A model generated the notes under the pieces. It did no database searches. It saw nothing but the letters and a program-made list of their open reading frames with translations, and was not told the DNA's origin. A stretch of 64,000 bases of DNA. Origin: Vesta saturnalis. Taxonomy: Eukaryota; Arthropoda; Insecta; Coleoptera; Lampyridae. Shown here piece by piece: positions 20,463-32,689 of this stretch (positions within the stretch are counted from its first letter, which is position 1; each line of letters starts with the position of its first letter). Location of the stretch: positions 5,942,501-6,006,500 of the forward strand of contig JARFJB010001987.1 in assembly GCA_036346205.1 (NCBI GenBank), in the 5' to 3' direction. The position numbers and the translations under genes were made by a program.

Positions 20463-23091
20463 CCCTTCAGTGGTGCTATAAAAGATACACCAGTGAACGG
20501 GTGGGTCCTGTCAGGACCACTTTTTAACATTCTAGATGCCTTTTTGGACACTTTTTATTTAAAAAGATATAAATGTTAAACTTTACATAAAAAACTTATT
20601 ATAGATGATGTAATGTATTGTATAAACAATAATATGACATAAAAACATTAATAAAATGAATACAAAAAATTCTGCACACAAACTACCCCACTATAAACTT
20701 GAGTCATTTTTTTTCAATACATTCAGTACAGCATGCAACAATGTGTTCCATGCAAAGCCAATACTTGCAAAATTTTCAAAAATACTTTGTCGTCCTCTTT
20801 TTACAACATTTACAGTGTCCTTTTTTATTAGGGGGAGGATCAGATACATCCTCAAGGGTTGACACACCGGAAAGACAACTCGCCACTTGACGGACACATC
20901 TACGAAGGGGCTTGCTGGTTGCTCATTCAGTCAAGCTTTCCTTCACAAGTTCTATGCCTAAAATTTTCAAGAAGAGTCGACGACTTTTAGTGAATTCGCC
21001 ATTGGGGTTGTTTGCTTTATAGATAATGAAAGCGTTTATAGCAGCCACATTCAATAGACCATAAAATACTACAATTGGCCAACGCCGAGTGTTTCTTGCC
21101 ACATTGTAGGATGTTGTCATTCTATCTACAACATTGACACCTCCTTTCGTCAAATTATAGAAAGTTACCATTTCTGGCTTGCTCATCAATTTTACTGTCG
21201 TTATGCATGGAAGAAACAAGTAATACATTTTTTGACCTTTTGGGTACATAAGAAACGGCAGTCATGTCGACACTGAAACCAAATATAGAAGAATGAACTG
21301 GTCTGTTTTTTGTATTTGTTAGCTCAATGGGAAGTTCTCGCCTATTGCACTGAATAGTTGCAACAACTGTGAGGCGGTGTTCCCGCAATAGTCTGCTTAC
21401 GATGGGATATCCGGTAAACCAGCTATCCATGGTGATGTTGCGACCAGAACCAGATAAATGAATACACCTTCTTTCTGTGATTGCAGCCGTCGAATTGTCA
21501 ATTTTGGATGAACCATCAGGTTGAGTTCCTGCATATATCTCTATATGAGAAGTATAGAAAGTTCTTGCATCCACTAGAGAAAAAACTTTTAAGCCATATT
21601 TATTAGGCTTGTTTGGCATTTAAACTTTAAAGCTGCATCTCCCGCGAAATGCTAGTAGCAGCTCATCAAGGGTGACACATTCCCCCCACAGAATAGTTTT
21701 CCTTACATCTTTGATTGAAAATGGTTACCATTTCTCTTACAGCTGCAAGTTTATCTTGTGATTTCCTTCCATCTCTAGTGTTTATGTCATCAAACCGCAA
21801 TGATCTAAGTAAACATCTGAATCTCCTTAAAGACATTGATTCAGGAAACATTTCAGCTCCTAGCTCATCGTCGCTATAAAATTCTTGAATATTTTTCCTT
21901 CCTCCGTGCTGTGAACCAGCCCAATGTAGTAGCCCAAATAAGGTTCTTATCTCTTTAGTGTTTGTCTCCTTCACGTCGTGTTGGTCATCATACTTGTCTG
22001 AATTTTTTTGGATATATACATTGGTGTTTCAAACAGTGAGATCTATGATTTCAGCAAAGAAATATTGCCAACATTGTAGTGGCGACGTTGCATGTTTGAG
22101 CTCTCCTAATACTCCTGGAATATGAGAAACAATATTTCTTTGTCTTGTTCTTACATTCAGTGGTTGAGCTTCCTTGCTCCTTTTTGTTCCGTAGTAGTAC
22201 CATGATCTATCTAATGTAGATGCTGTACTCTCAGGTTCATCATCTTCACTCGAAGGCTCATCTTGCTCTGTATCAGTTTCGTGTTCATTTTGAATTGCGA
22301 AATTTTCATCCGCCGAACAGTCGTCATCGCTTTCGTTATTAGAAGATTCAGATGATGTCTTCACCTCTTCATAAAGAACTCTAAGTCCAGCTTTTTCTCT
22401 TTCATATGAATCCATTGATGCATCTGTATAGAATAGTTATAAATGTAAAATATAAAAATAAAAAATAAACTACGTTATTAGGTGTAACATATGTATTTAT
22501 GTATTCTTTCCACAGAAAAAAATGTACCGAGTAAATACTATTTATTTGACATCATAACAAAAATTCACAAGAATGCATTTATCGATAACAAAAAAAACTT
22601 TTAGTTTAGTTAAGTATAAAATACTGGAGTAATTAAATTGATTGAAAGTAAGAAACTAGAAGCATCAGAATATCTTTCCTACTTTTTTACGTTATATTCT
22701 CATAAAGCACTGTATAAATTTTGTACAAAAATCAGCGCACACACTTGTAACTAAATGAAAGGTCAAAGAAATACTAGTTCTAAAAGTAAAATATTATAGG
22801 TAATCAGCATCGGGCATATAACTCAAATAAACAAACTATGTTTATAAACACTTCATTAGGGTATAATACAGCGCTTTTAAATGGAATTTACAATTCCACT
22901 GAAAGTTACACGAGTGGACGGGTTGGTACATTTCATTTTTTTGTCAAAAATCTTTAATACGTATTGAAAGATTAACTAAGCGAAAACATTTAGTTTAACA
23001 TCTCAGGAAGGTACATAGGAGATGATACTGTTAAATACATTTTTCTTTAAGTTATAGGCATTTTCACAGACCCCACTCGTGCACTGGAAGG
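20463..23091 (-). mobile_element. piggyBac-family DNA transposon, inactive
   Basis: The 2.63-kb element is bounded by TTAA at 20,459-20,462 on the left and a mutated CTAA at 23,092-23,095 on the right. Terminal inverted repeats are imperfect: CCCTTCAGTGG left and, read inward on the minus strand, GCCTTCCAGTGC right. A subterminal motif ('acaccagtgaacgggtggg' at about 20,488; 'acacgagtggacgggttgg' at about 22,911; and inverted near 23,070) recurs. It carries a minus-strand transposase with stops and frameshifts. piggyBac elements insert at TTAA by cut-and-paste. Confidence 0.9.
20690..22415 (-). pseudogene. piggyBac transposase (DDE_Tnp_1_7) with stops and frameshifts
   Basis: The start is the ATG at 22,413-22,415, and an acidic N-terminus (SSNNESDDDCSADEN) is typical of the family. 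Pieces: 22,415-22,029, ended by TGA; 21,974-21,666, with RTLFGLLHWAG and LRSLRFDD; 21,619-21,155; and 21,249-20,923. All three catalytic aspartates can be placed: VTLDE in the shifted stretch near 21,675, NITMDSWFTG, and GGVNVVDRM. A TAA lies just before MPNKPNKYG. After a stop at about 20,923, the reading continues into a cysteine-rich C-terminal domain (GHCKCCKKR, CKYWLCMEHIVACC) ending near 20,690. At least two stops and two frameshifts mean no active protein. Confidence 0.9.
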
Positions 23092-23095
23092 CTAA

Positions 23096-25118
23096 CGAGT
23101 AACAGAAACAATATCAGGCTGTTCTTTAAGCTATTTTTTTCTCATTTTGCACTTACCTACAGCTATTTCTTATCAAACTTAATTTCTAGGTGCTTGTATC
23201 AATGGTTTTACTGTAAGAAAGCAAAACTGCAGAGGCAATATTTTTTTTAAAGTCTTGATATATTTCTTTAGGCCATTTTTGTATAATGATATAAGGTGGT
23301 TACGTTGGAACTACAGAATCTTTTTAGAGACTGTAATATTCACTATATATTTCGAAGCCTAGAAATGCAACATTAATATTAATCGAAACTGTTCAACAAA
23401 TTAACTCAGAGAAACTTGGATTTTATTGAAATTGGTAATCAATATTCCGCTTGAAATTTCATCAAAGACACTAGATGTGCTTGGAATTGCGAAGTAGCTA
23501 AGCAACAAACTCTCTTAATATTTCTCAAGAATAACGTCGAGATATTTATTAGCTCACTTTATTGTTATTTAATTGAAAGTTTAATATAACCAATCTTAGT
23601 CTTTGAACTTTTTTTCATTTCATTTCGAGTGGTTTACGTGATTCAGAAATAAAATGTACTTGACAGTTTTGGTTCTAATATTTAAAAAAAAAGGTTGTTC
23701 CGCATAAAATGCTGTAATAGATATTAGGGTGTGTTTATGAATAAAGTAGCAAAGGCAAATATCTAACATAAACTATAAAATTTGATATCGTCGTAATCTT
23801 CAGGGTTTATAAATATAGCGCAGGAGAAAATTTACGAGGTTACAGTGAAATCATATTTAAAGTGCGTAATTTATATACGAAATAAAAAAAATCATGTTCT
23901 CACTTTTTAAATTTCGGAAAAAGCTTTTCAGAATCTAAGCTTTATTTTCTGCAAAAAATGTTATCTCGAGCCTTTCAATGATTGACATGAATATAACTAA
24001 ACGTAATAAAATTATCATTAGCAGAAATTGAATTGAACTAATCAGTGTATTAATTTTTTTTTGCTTGCAAGCAAAAAAATGGGCGTATCATTATTATCAA
24101 GGTTTAAATTTTGCAATCAAGAATTAAAAATCATCAAAAAAGTTTTGTGATTTGTTTAGATATTAATAAACGAAATACTGCACAATACAACTTATTCATA
24201 GATGGAAAATGGAAAAGAAAACGAAAGTACTGTTTCATTTATCAAATTCTTTCAACCCAAACATACTATTCAGAGTACACAGTAACTGTTATTTACAAAA
24301 AATATATTTTTTATCTAGAGTGCTTTAATTTTAAAAAGATTAAAAAACTGACAATAACATTGTAATTTAGCACAATGAATGCGGATGTATAAAAAATAAT
24401 AACCCAATTGTGATACGTGACTTGCACACAGAATGTGCCATGTTATAATGCAAAATCTACTACATCTGCCAAAAAGGCTAATTAAAACTTTAGCACGTTC
24501 GTTCATAATATTTCAAAAACGCAAGCTCATCATCTCAATCGCCTAAATTAAATTATTTAACTGAAATCAAGCACTGAGGAATCTGCTGTGTAATAAACTT
24601 ATCTAGACTTTTATTATTTATTTATAAATAGGTTTGTTAAATGGGTGTTGGAATTTTCAGTGAAATTCTACTTTCAATTTTGGCTACGGAAACAAAAAGT
24701 GAAGCGCCACTTATAGAAAGATATTTTGGCGTGACTGTCAACGTTAAAAGAATGATGTTATTTCTAGATTTGTTTATATTTTTTTGTGTATATTTATGCA
24801 GTGTAGTATTTTTTTCTTTCAATAATTAAATTTTGGTGAATATGTCGATTTTTTCTTCTTGTTATTATACATAATTATGAATATCATTGTATATTTTTAT
24901 CATCTGTAGTGAGTATTTAGCCACATCCATTTATCGTTTTATGCGCAACGCGTTGAAAAGCTTCACTTCCGTCTGCATTGCGTCGGAATGCACATCGTGT
25001 GTTACCTTTATTTCCCTGCAAAAGGTGTACAACTGCATTTCATTACATTTTTTGTGTATTAATTTATTACGTCTGTTTAATTGGAAAATACCACCTGTGC
25101 GTTAACAAATTCATCCTC
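23096..25118. other. Unassigned AT-rich interval
   Basis: About 2 kb without a recognisable gene or repeat. Open frames of 60-84 codons at 24,111, 24,641 and 24,887 (plus) have no family signature and are probably chance. Confidence 0.4.
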
Positions 25119-25120
25119 TA

Positions 25121-26493
25121 CAATGCATCCCATTTTGGTTGAGACAGCCAGATATCTCGGTTGTTGTTGAAGATAAAACCTTGCGGTTTCCGCGGTCCTG
25201 TGCCACTTTTTTGTGAAACTCAAGATGACCTGAACAGATTTTGCCTAACTCTTTTCGTTTATAAATTACAGGGTGTTTTTGAAAATTCACACTTTTTGGA
25301 CCCCCTCCATATCTAAGAAGTTTCTCAGCGATAATGTCAAATTGAAAACTTGTCCCATAGAATCCAAGGGCGCACTCAATTTTTTTTTCGACGTATCGTT
25401 ATGGAGATAAGACTCAAACTTATGATTTTTTCAATGGAACACCCTGTATGTTATTATCTCATTAAATTACTTATTTTTTTTACTTCGAAATGACATATAA
25501 TATATAAACATGAAGTTTTCAAAAATGCTCCAAAATTATTAAAACATTGAATTTTAATAGAGTGCCATGGATTTCAAAGTTTTACTACAGGGATTATTAT
25601 TTGTGATTTTTTTATAGTAGGTCATGGATGATACAAACACTGTTGTTAACTTTTGGAGCATTGTTTTATCAAGTGACTGTGGAGAAGTCAACACATCTGC
25701 TATCATGATGATAAATTTTGATGCGTTTTATTGTGTTTGTGTTTGACGATTTTGTTAATTTGTGAAATTTTATAATGGCTGAAAGATTTTTTCAGAACAA
25801 CGAAAAGTATGATATCATACAATGTTTCAATCAATGCCATGAAAATGTTGACGAAGCATTAGAATTATATTTAAACAGGTAATTTACAGTAAGACATTAT
25901 ATGACATTGTTTTTAAAACGTTAGATATCCAGAGAGGCGTCAACCTAGTCGAGCAAAGATATTTCGACTAAAGAATAATCTGCTAATTATGGTGCGTATT
26001 CTAAACCCCGACCCAAGACGTATAATAAGAAAAATAATGAAGTGGATGAAATAAATGTCTTAGCCAGCGTCCGTGTCTCTTCTCACTCTTCTTGTACGAA
26101 AATGACACTGGCGTTCCCCGATCACGGGTACAAGGTATTTTAAATCCATAGCCTACTATTAAAAATCAATGTTTTAGTGATTTTGGAGCATTTTTGAAGA
26201 ATTTATATTTATACATTATATATCATTTTGAAGGAAAAAAAATAAGGAATTTAATGAGGTGACATTATCGACATTTGACATTATCGCTGAGAAACTTCAT
26301 AGATATGGAGGGGTCCAAAAAGTGTGAATTTTCAAAACCGCCCAGTAACTTATGAACGAAAGAAGTTAGGAAAAATCCGTTCGGGACATCTTGAGTTTCA
26401 CAAAAAAGTGGCACAGGACTGCGAAAACCGCAAGGTTCTATCTTCAACAACAATCGAGATACTTGGCTGTCTCAACCAAAATGGGATGCACTG
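25121..26493 (+). mobile_element. Tc1/mariner-like element with 220-bp TIRs, internally deleted
   Basis: The arms 25,121-25,342 and 26,273-26,493 are inverted repeats with few mismatches, starting CARTGCATCCCATTTTGG. TA dinucleotides flank both ends (25,119-25,120 and 26,494-26,495), the Tc1/mariner target duplication. The 930-bp interior holds only the start of a transposase gene, so this is a non-autonomous derivative. It abuts the next element directly, sharing its TA. Confidence 0.82.
25775..26125 (+). pseudogene. Transposase N-terminus with a 46-bp intron (Tc1/mariner-like)
   Basis: From the ATG at 25,775 the first exon reads MAERFFQNNEKYDI...EALELYLN and ends at a donor, CAG/GTAATT (25,878/25,879). 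The acceptor TTAG at 25,921-25,924 joins YPERRQPSRAKIFRL in the same frame. (L)Y-x-x-R-(Y/F)-P-x-R-R-x-P is the start of the helix-turn-helix region in a common arthropod Tc1/mariner-like transposase group. Later text (NNEVDEINVLASV, SSHSSC) fits the second helix-turn-helix after a frameshift. Coding then stops. No DDE/D catalytic part remains. The very short intron is plausible for an insect. Confidence 0.65.
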
Positions 26494-26495
26494 TA

Positions 26496-29400
26496 CCGGG
26501 TGTCCAACTAAGAACGGCCGTCGGCCATATCTCAGGAATGGATTATAGCACAGGTTCGGGAAAAAAATTTTTATAACAAAAGTGGCCTCAGAATTGCAGG
26601 TCCACCGCTAGAGGCGTATTTGATAGTTGAAATTTTAAAAAGCAAATTTCTTCAAAATTTACTCAATTAAGGGGCGTATTAAATATTATAATCAGATTCC
26701 TCGACAAATTCTGCATATTTTTTATTTGACAAGTTTTGGTCTATCTCCTCAAATAAGGGGGGGGGGAACCTTTTTACGAAGAAACGCCTTTAATTCAGGT
26801 TCTGCTTGGCCGATTTTTATCAACTTGATGTTGTTTGAAAGAGTTTTTGTTAAACAATAGAAAATTTGTAAATTTGAAGCAATCTGATTAATAACATAAA
26901 TGCTAGAGGGCGCTGTTTAATATTTTTTTAATATTGTGTTTTCTCTTTACAATTTTAAATCAAAGCATAAAAATTTAAGTAGGTCTTTAAAAAGTAGACT
27001 AAATTAGTAATAAAACAGTGAAAACTGCAAGTCGATATCTTTTTCCTATCCTGAGATATCGTAAGAAACAGGTAAATGGCGGGAATTGTTCTTCCAACGT
27101 CTAGTAGGCTAGTTCGCGTTAACGGAAATTATTAAATTTAGCCTGGATGAAAAGATCTTACATTGGTCTGCAGTAATTTAAACTGTTATCATACTAATGT
27201 TATGGTTGCCGCTAGATTACCTAAATGTAATGCTGTCGCTACTAACAATGAGAACAAATTATAAAATAATAATGTGATAAATCTAACAATTAAAACCTTA
27301 AATAAATAGCTACGTAATTAGTGTCGCCCTAGATGTTCGAAATGTCGTCCATCATTTTCAATGCATGAAATCAATCGCTGACGGGTGGAGAGAACAGCAG
27401 TTTCAATTTCTGCCCTTGAAATACTGCGTATTCTCTGTCGTATCCTTTCAATCATGTTAGCTCTTGTTGTGGGTCTATCGGCATAAACGAGATCTTTTAT
27501 TCGCCCGCACAAATAAAAATCTAAACAGGTTAGGTCTTTCAGGGTATGATTGATCTAAGAAATTCCGAACATCTCTAGAATAATGTGCCGGGTACCCATC
27601 ATGTGGCAAGAACATGTCACGACGAATAGCCAAGGGTACGTCTTCTAAAACAAGTGGCAATTCGTTGCTTAAAAAATCTGAATATCTTTCTCCATTAACA
27701 GTCTCATTAAAAAAAAGGTCCAATTATCTCTCCGCCTAGAATCCCGCACCACACATTTACAGACCAACGACCCTGATGTTGGACCTCCTACATCTAGTGG
27801 GGATTCGTTTCAGACCAGTAGTGCATATTATGTCGATTTACACTACCATCACTATGAAAAGTAGCCTCATCTGTCCACATAATTCGTGAAAGTATTTCAG
27901 GATCGTCGTGTATCATATTTGAGAGCCAGTTGCAAAAAATCCAACCTGGTATCGAAATCTTGAGAATTCAAACTATGGTGTAGGACCATGCGATATGGGT
28001 GCAATCTAAAATAGTATGTATTATAAAGTAATCAGATCAATAAGACACATTGAAGTCCTACGTTGTTAGTAAACGAAAAAGGACTTTAAATGCATTAACT
28101 CTCGTAATGTTATTACGAATTTCTTTCGCCCGGCCTCTCATTATTTTTTATTATTGGTACCTTTTTACTTTACTTTGCCTCACTTAATTATCATGTTTCA
28201 TTAAATAATTTGGTGTTTTATTGAAACTGGACACAAAACGGCGGTAAATACATTAGTCATGTTATCACAAGTTAACTTTGATGTAATAACATTTTCGGTA
28301 CGATAAAAATGAGAAACATATAACAACAAACGAAAACAATTAAAACATTTTTATCATTATAATACCGAATAAAACATGCATTAATAAATAAGTAGTCACC
28401 TGTGTTCTCTTAAAATATTTTGAACGGTGGTTCGACATATACCCAAGTCTCTAGCTATAGCTATGGTGCTTGAATGAGGGTTAACATTTACATAAGCTAA
28501 AACATCAATAACATTTTCCTCTGTTCTACCTCTGCGTTGTCTTCGGTACACAGGAAGATTCACATTTACAGTAGTACGCACACGGTGTGCGAGTCGGAGA
28601 AAAACTTTTCTACTGTGATGCCGTCTGTTTGGGTGCTGCAGTGCATACACTCTAGTAGCAACGGTTGCATTTCTCATACATTCAAAATAAATTACCAACA
28701 TAACAAATGCTTCTTCATTTGTAAAAATCATTTTGGTACGTGAAGATAAAGAAAGTCTATTAAATGCAACACGATGAATAATTTTTGACATATGCGTGAA
28801 AATCATAGCTTGCTTGTTTTCAACAGGGAATTTATTTTATATCTTACATGGCCCTCTTGACTAATTTTCTTGTCATCATTAAATCGTAATTCATATTTTA
28901 AATTGTATTTGTTGTTGCTGGGCACACATCGGTTTTTATTGATATTTTATGCTTTTGATTTATTAACACATCGCTTGAAAACAAATATAACATTCTTATA
29001 TAATTTAAAAAATGTTAGATTTATCACATTATTATTTTATAATTTGTTCTCATTATTAGTAACGACAGCATTACATTTAGGTAATCTAGCGGCAACCATA
29101 ACATTAGTATGATAACAGTTTAAATTACTGCAGACCAATGTGAGATCTTTTCATCCAGGCTAAATTTAGTAATTTCCGTTAACGCGAGCTATCCTACTAG
29201 GCGTCGGAAGAACAATTCCCGCCATTTACCTGTTTCTTACGATATCTTAGAATAGGAAAAAGATATCGACTTGCGGTTTTTACTGTTTTATTACTAATTT
29301 AATCTACTTTTTAAAGACCTACTTAAATTTTTATGCTTTGATTTAAAATTGTAAAGAGAAAACACAATATTAAAAAATATTAAACAGCGCCCTCTAGCAT

Positions 29401-29705
29401 TTATGTTATTAATCAGATTGCTTCAAATTTACAAATTTTCTATTGTTTAACAAAAGCTTTTTCAAACAACATCAAGTTTATAAAAATCGGTCAAGCAGAA
29501 CCTGAATTAAAGGCGTTTTTTCGTAACAAGGTTCCCACCCCCCCCTTATTTGAAGAGATAGACTAAAACTTGTCAAATAAAAATATGGAGAATTTGTCGA
29601 AGAATCTGATTATAATATTTAATATGCCCTTAATTGAGTAAATTTTGAAAAATTTTGCTTTTTAAAATTTCAACTGTCAAATACGCCCTCTAGCGGATAA
29701 ATCGG
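26496..29705 (-). mobile_element. Tc1/mariner-like element with about 700-bp inverted arms
   Basis: Left arm 26,598-27,297 and right arm about 29,000-29,705 are inverted repeats, for example 'ccgctagaggcgtatttga' against 'caaatacgccctctagcgg'. The left end probably extends to 26,496, after the TA at 26,494-26,495, with 'ccgggtgtcc', a common mariner-type terminus. The matching outer 100 bp is missing on the right, where non-LTR copy D begins. The interior carries a decayed transposase on the minus strand with an intron. Confidence 0.82.
27318..28806 (-). pseudogene. Tc1/mariner-like transposase, two exons, broken
   Basis: Exon 1, from the ATG at 28,804-28,806, carries a helix-turn-helix pair (ALQHPNRRHHSRKVFLRL; HSSTIAIARDLGICRTTVQNI). 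It ends at a donor, AG/GTGACT (28,400/28,399). The acceptor TTTTAG is at 28,006, giving a 394-bp intron that restores RLHPYRMVLHHSL. Exon 2 has the first catalytic motif WTDEATFHSDGSVNRHN after a one-base frameshift, then the second, MFLPHDGYPAHYSRDVRNFL. Roughly 45-50 bp expected before the third aspartate region are deleted, shifting frame at about 27,530. The C-terminus then reads CGRIKDLVYADRP to ENDGRHFEHLG. It is inactive. The motif set matches the group with HDGxPAHY and a terminal NGxHFEHL. Confidence 0.85.
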
Positions 29706-29712
29706 TCGACAG

Positions 29713-31598
29713 TCATGTAGAATACGTTGGTGCTAGAAATATCTGCAAAAGTGTCATCACTAAAACTAAAAAGTTGTTCGAACAACGAAAATGCAATGAA
29801 CTAGCTACACCTCCTTTAGGCAGTCGTAAATTTTAGTATTTAGCTAAAGCCATTAGTAAAAACCTTGGAACATCTTTATTCCCCCCCCCCTGACATCTAT
29901 TGACGGATCGGTAGTTGCTGATTCTGTAGAAAAAGCCAATGCCTTTGTGGATTTGTTTGCATCAAACTCGTGTCTCAACGATTCTGGAAAAGATGTGCCC
30001 CTAGTCAACTCTTCTTCATACGCTATGAAACCAATTCATTTTCGGTACAAGCTCTTGGAATCGATCATCAGTAGGCTTGATCTCAATAAGGCTACTCGTC
30101 CAGACGGTATTCCAGCTATTGTCTTAAAGAAATGTTCTCCCGAACTAGTACCAGTCCTATCTAAGCTCTATACGATCTCTATGTCTTCTGGAGAATTCCC
30201 TTAATCATGGAAGTTAGCAAATGTTCAACCTATTCCCAAAAAAAGGCGATTCCCTCAAACTACCGACCAATTGCCATCACTTCCATTTTGTCTAAAATCA
30301 TGGAAAAAGCCATCAATCAACAACTGCTCACGTTCCTTGAAACTAACTCCTTAGTGACCACCAATATGGGTTTAGGCAAAGTCGTTCAACAGGTGATCTT
30401 CTGTCATGTGACTCAAGTTTGGAACAATACAGTAGAGCAGTCCGGTGAAGCAGTTGTAGTCGCTTTAGATATCTCAAAGGCATTTAACCAAGTTTGGCAT
30501 AAATGTTTACTTGCCAAACTCACCTCGTTTGGATTAAATGATACGCTCATAAACTGGGTTTCTAGTTTCCTTGATAAAAGACGAATACGTATCGTAGTTG
30601 ATGGCTTTTTTTCAAAAGCAGTTAGCGTTATAGCGCTTACACCTTTTCTGCTGTACATAAATGACCTTATTTCTTCAACAAGTAACCCCATCCATTGCTT
30701 TGCTGACGATGGCACTCTTCACTGTAGCTCATCTCAGTCTACTCATAGTGATAATCCACCTTCTATGTCAAATCAAGAAATTAAACCTGAAATGGCAAAT
30801 TCAATCAACAAAGACATTCAACGTATTCTCGAATGGGGAAGCAATAATTTAGTTAAATTTAATGCTAACAAAACTCAGTGTTGCCTTGTGTCCGCCAAAA
30901 AAGATCGATCATTTCCTGCTGTAAGTATGAATGGCTCAGTTCTTAAGTTTTCAGACTCTATTACTCTGTTGGGTATGACTATATCTTCAAATCTCTCATG
31001 GGTTGACCATATTCTGTCAGCTACCAAAACAGCTGCTCGTAAAGTAAGCTTTTTGTACAGATGTAAGCAGTACTTTACCTCTCGATAACTCCTTCTGCTG
31101 TATAAGGCCCAAATTCGGCCTAATCTGGAATATAATTCTCACCTCTGGGTTAGTGCTCCCCAATACGCTCTCGATATCGTTGATCGTATTCAAAAGAAAG
31201 CGATTAGGCTTATAAATGACCCGTCCTTAACTTCTCACATACAGTCCCTTGAGCGTAGAAGGATGGTTTCAGTTCTTTCTTTGTATTATCGTTATTACAA
31301 CGACTATTGTGTGGCTGAATTATTTTCTTTGATACTATCTCGGGCCATCTTTGCGAGGAACACTCGGTTCGCTCATTCACATCATCAGTATGCAGTACAA
31401 ATCTCCACTTGTCGTACCAAACGGGCGCAATCCACATTTTTCTACACGACTTCTAAACTCTGGAATGATCTCCCTAGTTCCTGCTTTCCTCTCACTTATG
31501 GTATGAGAAAATTTAAGGTAGCTGTTCATACGCATCTATTGGCAATTCATTATCCCTCTCTCCATCCTCCTAAGTGTTCCTGAGTGCATAAAAAAAAA
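29713..31598 (+). mobile_element. Non-LTR retrotransposon copy D, 5'-truncated
   Basis: It begins at the position equivalent to 17,628 of copy C and runs to an A-rich tail at 31,590-31,598 after the shared 'gtgttcctgagtgc'. Its 5' truncation and poly-A end fit target-primed reverse transcription. It lies against the truncated right arm of the preceding Tc1/mariner-like element. Confidence 0.88.
29947..31583 (+). pseudogene. Reverse transcriptase of non-LTR copy D
   Basis: Pieces 29,947-30,204, 30,207-31,088 and about 31,090-31,583 read as one RT plus C-terminus. Motifs are YRPIAITSILSKIMEKAIN, VVVALDISKAFNQVWHK with the first catalytic aspartate, and NPIHCFADDGTLH with the intact FADD box. 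A TAA at about 30,204 and a frameshift at the A-run near 30,240 break the start. The GVPQGS segment before TPFLLYINDL is deleted. This is the best-preserved catalytic core of the four copies but still non-functional. Confidence 0.88.
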
Positions 31599-31888
31599 AC
31601 TTGATGTCTTGCACTATTATACAGCCCCCGGTTTAGCATTCGACGCTATGCTTAAAATTACACAAGTAGAGTTAGAACTATTATAAGTTTTTGTTATGAA
31701 CGAATAAGTTCAAAGGTAAATACATAATTAAAAATTACTGTTAATTTAATATAAGTCAAGTTGCTTTGTGAATCCTTGCGATATTGGAGGCTCACATTCC
31801 ATTAAGATAGGTAATTTGATTGTAATCTCATTATATTTAGAATTTACATCAGTTCTACATACATAAAGATAAAATTTACGTCGATTGG
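31599..31888. other. Unassigned interval
   Basis: Nothing recognised between the A-rich end of copy D and the tRNA-like gene. Confidence 0.4.
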
Positions 31889-31962
31889 GGCTCGATGGCG
31901 CAGTTGGTTAGCGCGGTACTCTAGCAAAGTACAGGTCGTAGGTTCAAACCCTACTCTAGGTA
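31889..31962 (+). tRNA. tRNA-like gene, anticodon AGC (Ala-type), possibly a pseudogene
   Basis: It folds as a cloverleaf. D-arm GCGC/GCGC around AGTTGGTTA; anticodon stem GTACT/AGTAC with loop CTAGCAA (anticodon AGC at 31,923-31,925); T-arm GTAGG/CCTAC around TTCAAAC. Box A (TGGCGCAGTTGG) and box B (GGTTCAAACCC) promoters are intact. The acceptor stem GGCTCGA/TCTAGGT has two mismatches and a G-U pair, and the G3-U70 pair that specifies alanine is absent. It may therefore be a decayed tRNA or a tRNA-derived repeat head. The discriminator base is A. No CCA is encoded, as expected in a nucleus. Confidence 0.65.
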
Positions 31963-32689
31963 AACTTTTTATTTATGCATAAAAATAATAAGAGTTAGAA
32001 CTATTTACAGACATGCATATGCTACTGTTTATTGAAAGAGGAATTAGAGGTGGTGTAGCTTAATGTTCAAATCGGTATGCAAAAGCTAACAATAAAACAA
32101 TATGTGTAATTATTATCTCTTTTTCGCGGGTACCGGACATTTATTTATAGCACTCGCCTTCTGAAAGTCAGCATTAACCTTAGGTAAAAGTACAATTTAG
32201 ACTTAATCAAAAGTTTCAATTCTATGTATGTAAATTATGTTTCGGTTTCTCTCTGTCTTAAAGGTTGCAATTTAGTAAACGTATAGGTAGTCTATTATGA
32301 ATTAAACAACTACACTTAAAAAATGTTTCAATGTATTGTTTTTTCGCTAAAACTGGAAATGTTTTAGTAGGATAACAATAGAAATGGATAAATAAAGCGT
32401 TACAATGAAAGATTAGTCTGTATATATAAATTATATAAAACTGAATTATGTTTTTCTCTCATTTTAATTTAATGTAATATATCATTGTTTATTCACAATA
32501 TGAAACTAAAAATTACGCGCATACACATAAGCATTTCAAGTAGTTTTGAAATGTTTGCACAGTTTTACATAAATTTTAAGATATATAAAATTATATATTT
32601 TAAAGAAAAAATTTCACAAAAATTTATACACGCTAATTTAAATCGGTAGGTCTTCTAAAGTACATATAGGTTTTCATTATTCAGTTTAT
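31963..32689. other. Unassigned AT-rich interval
   Basis: No gene or repeat recognised downstream of the tRNA-like gene. Confidence 0.4.

Noticed and set aside
24111..24829. Short plus-strand frames that might be exons
   Set aside because: Low-complexity Lys/Ile/Tyr composition, no splice consensus linking them, no family motif.
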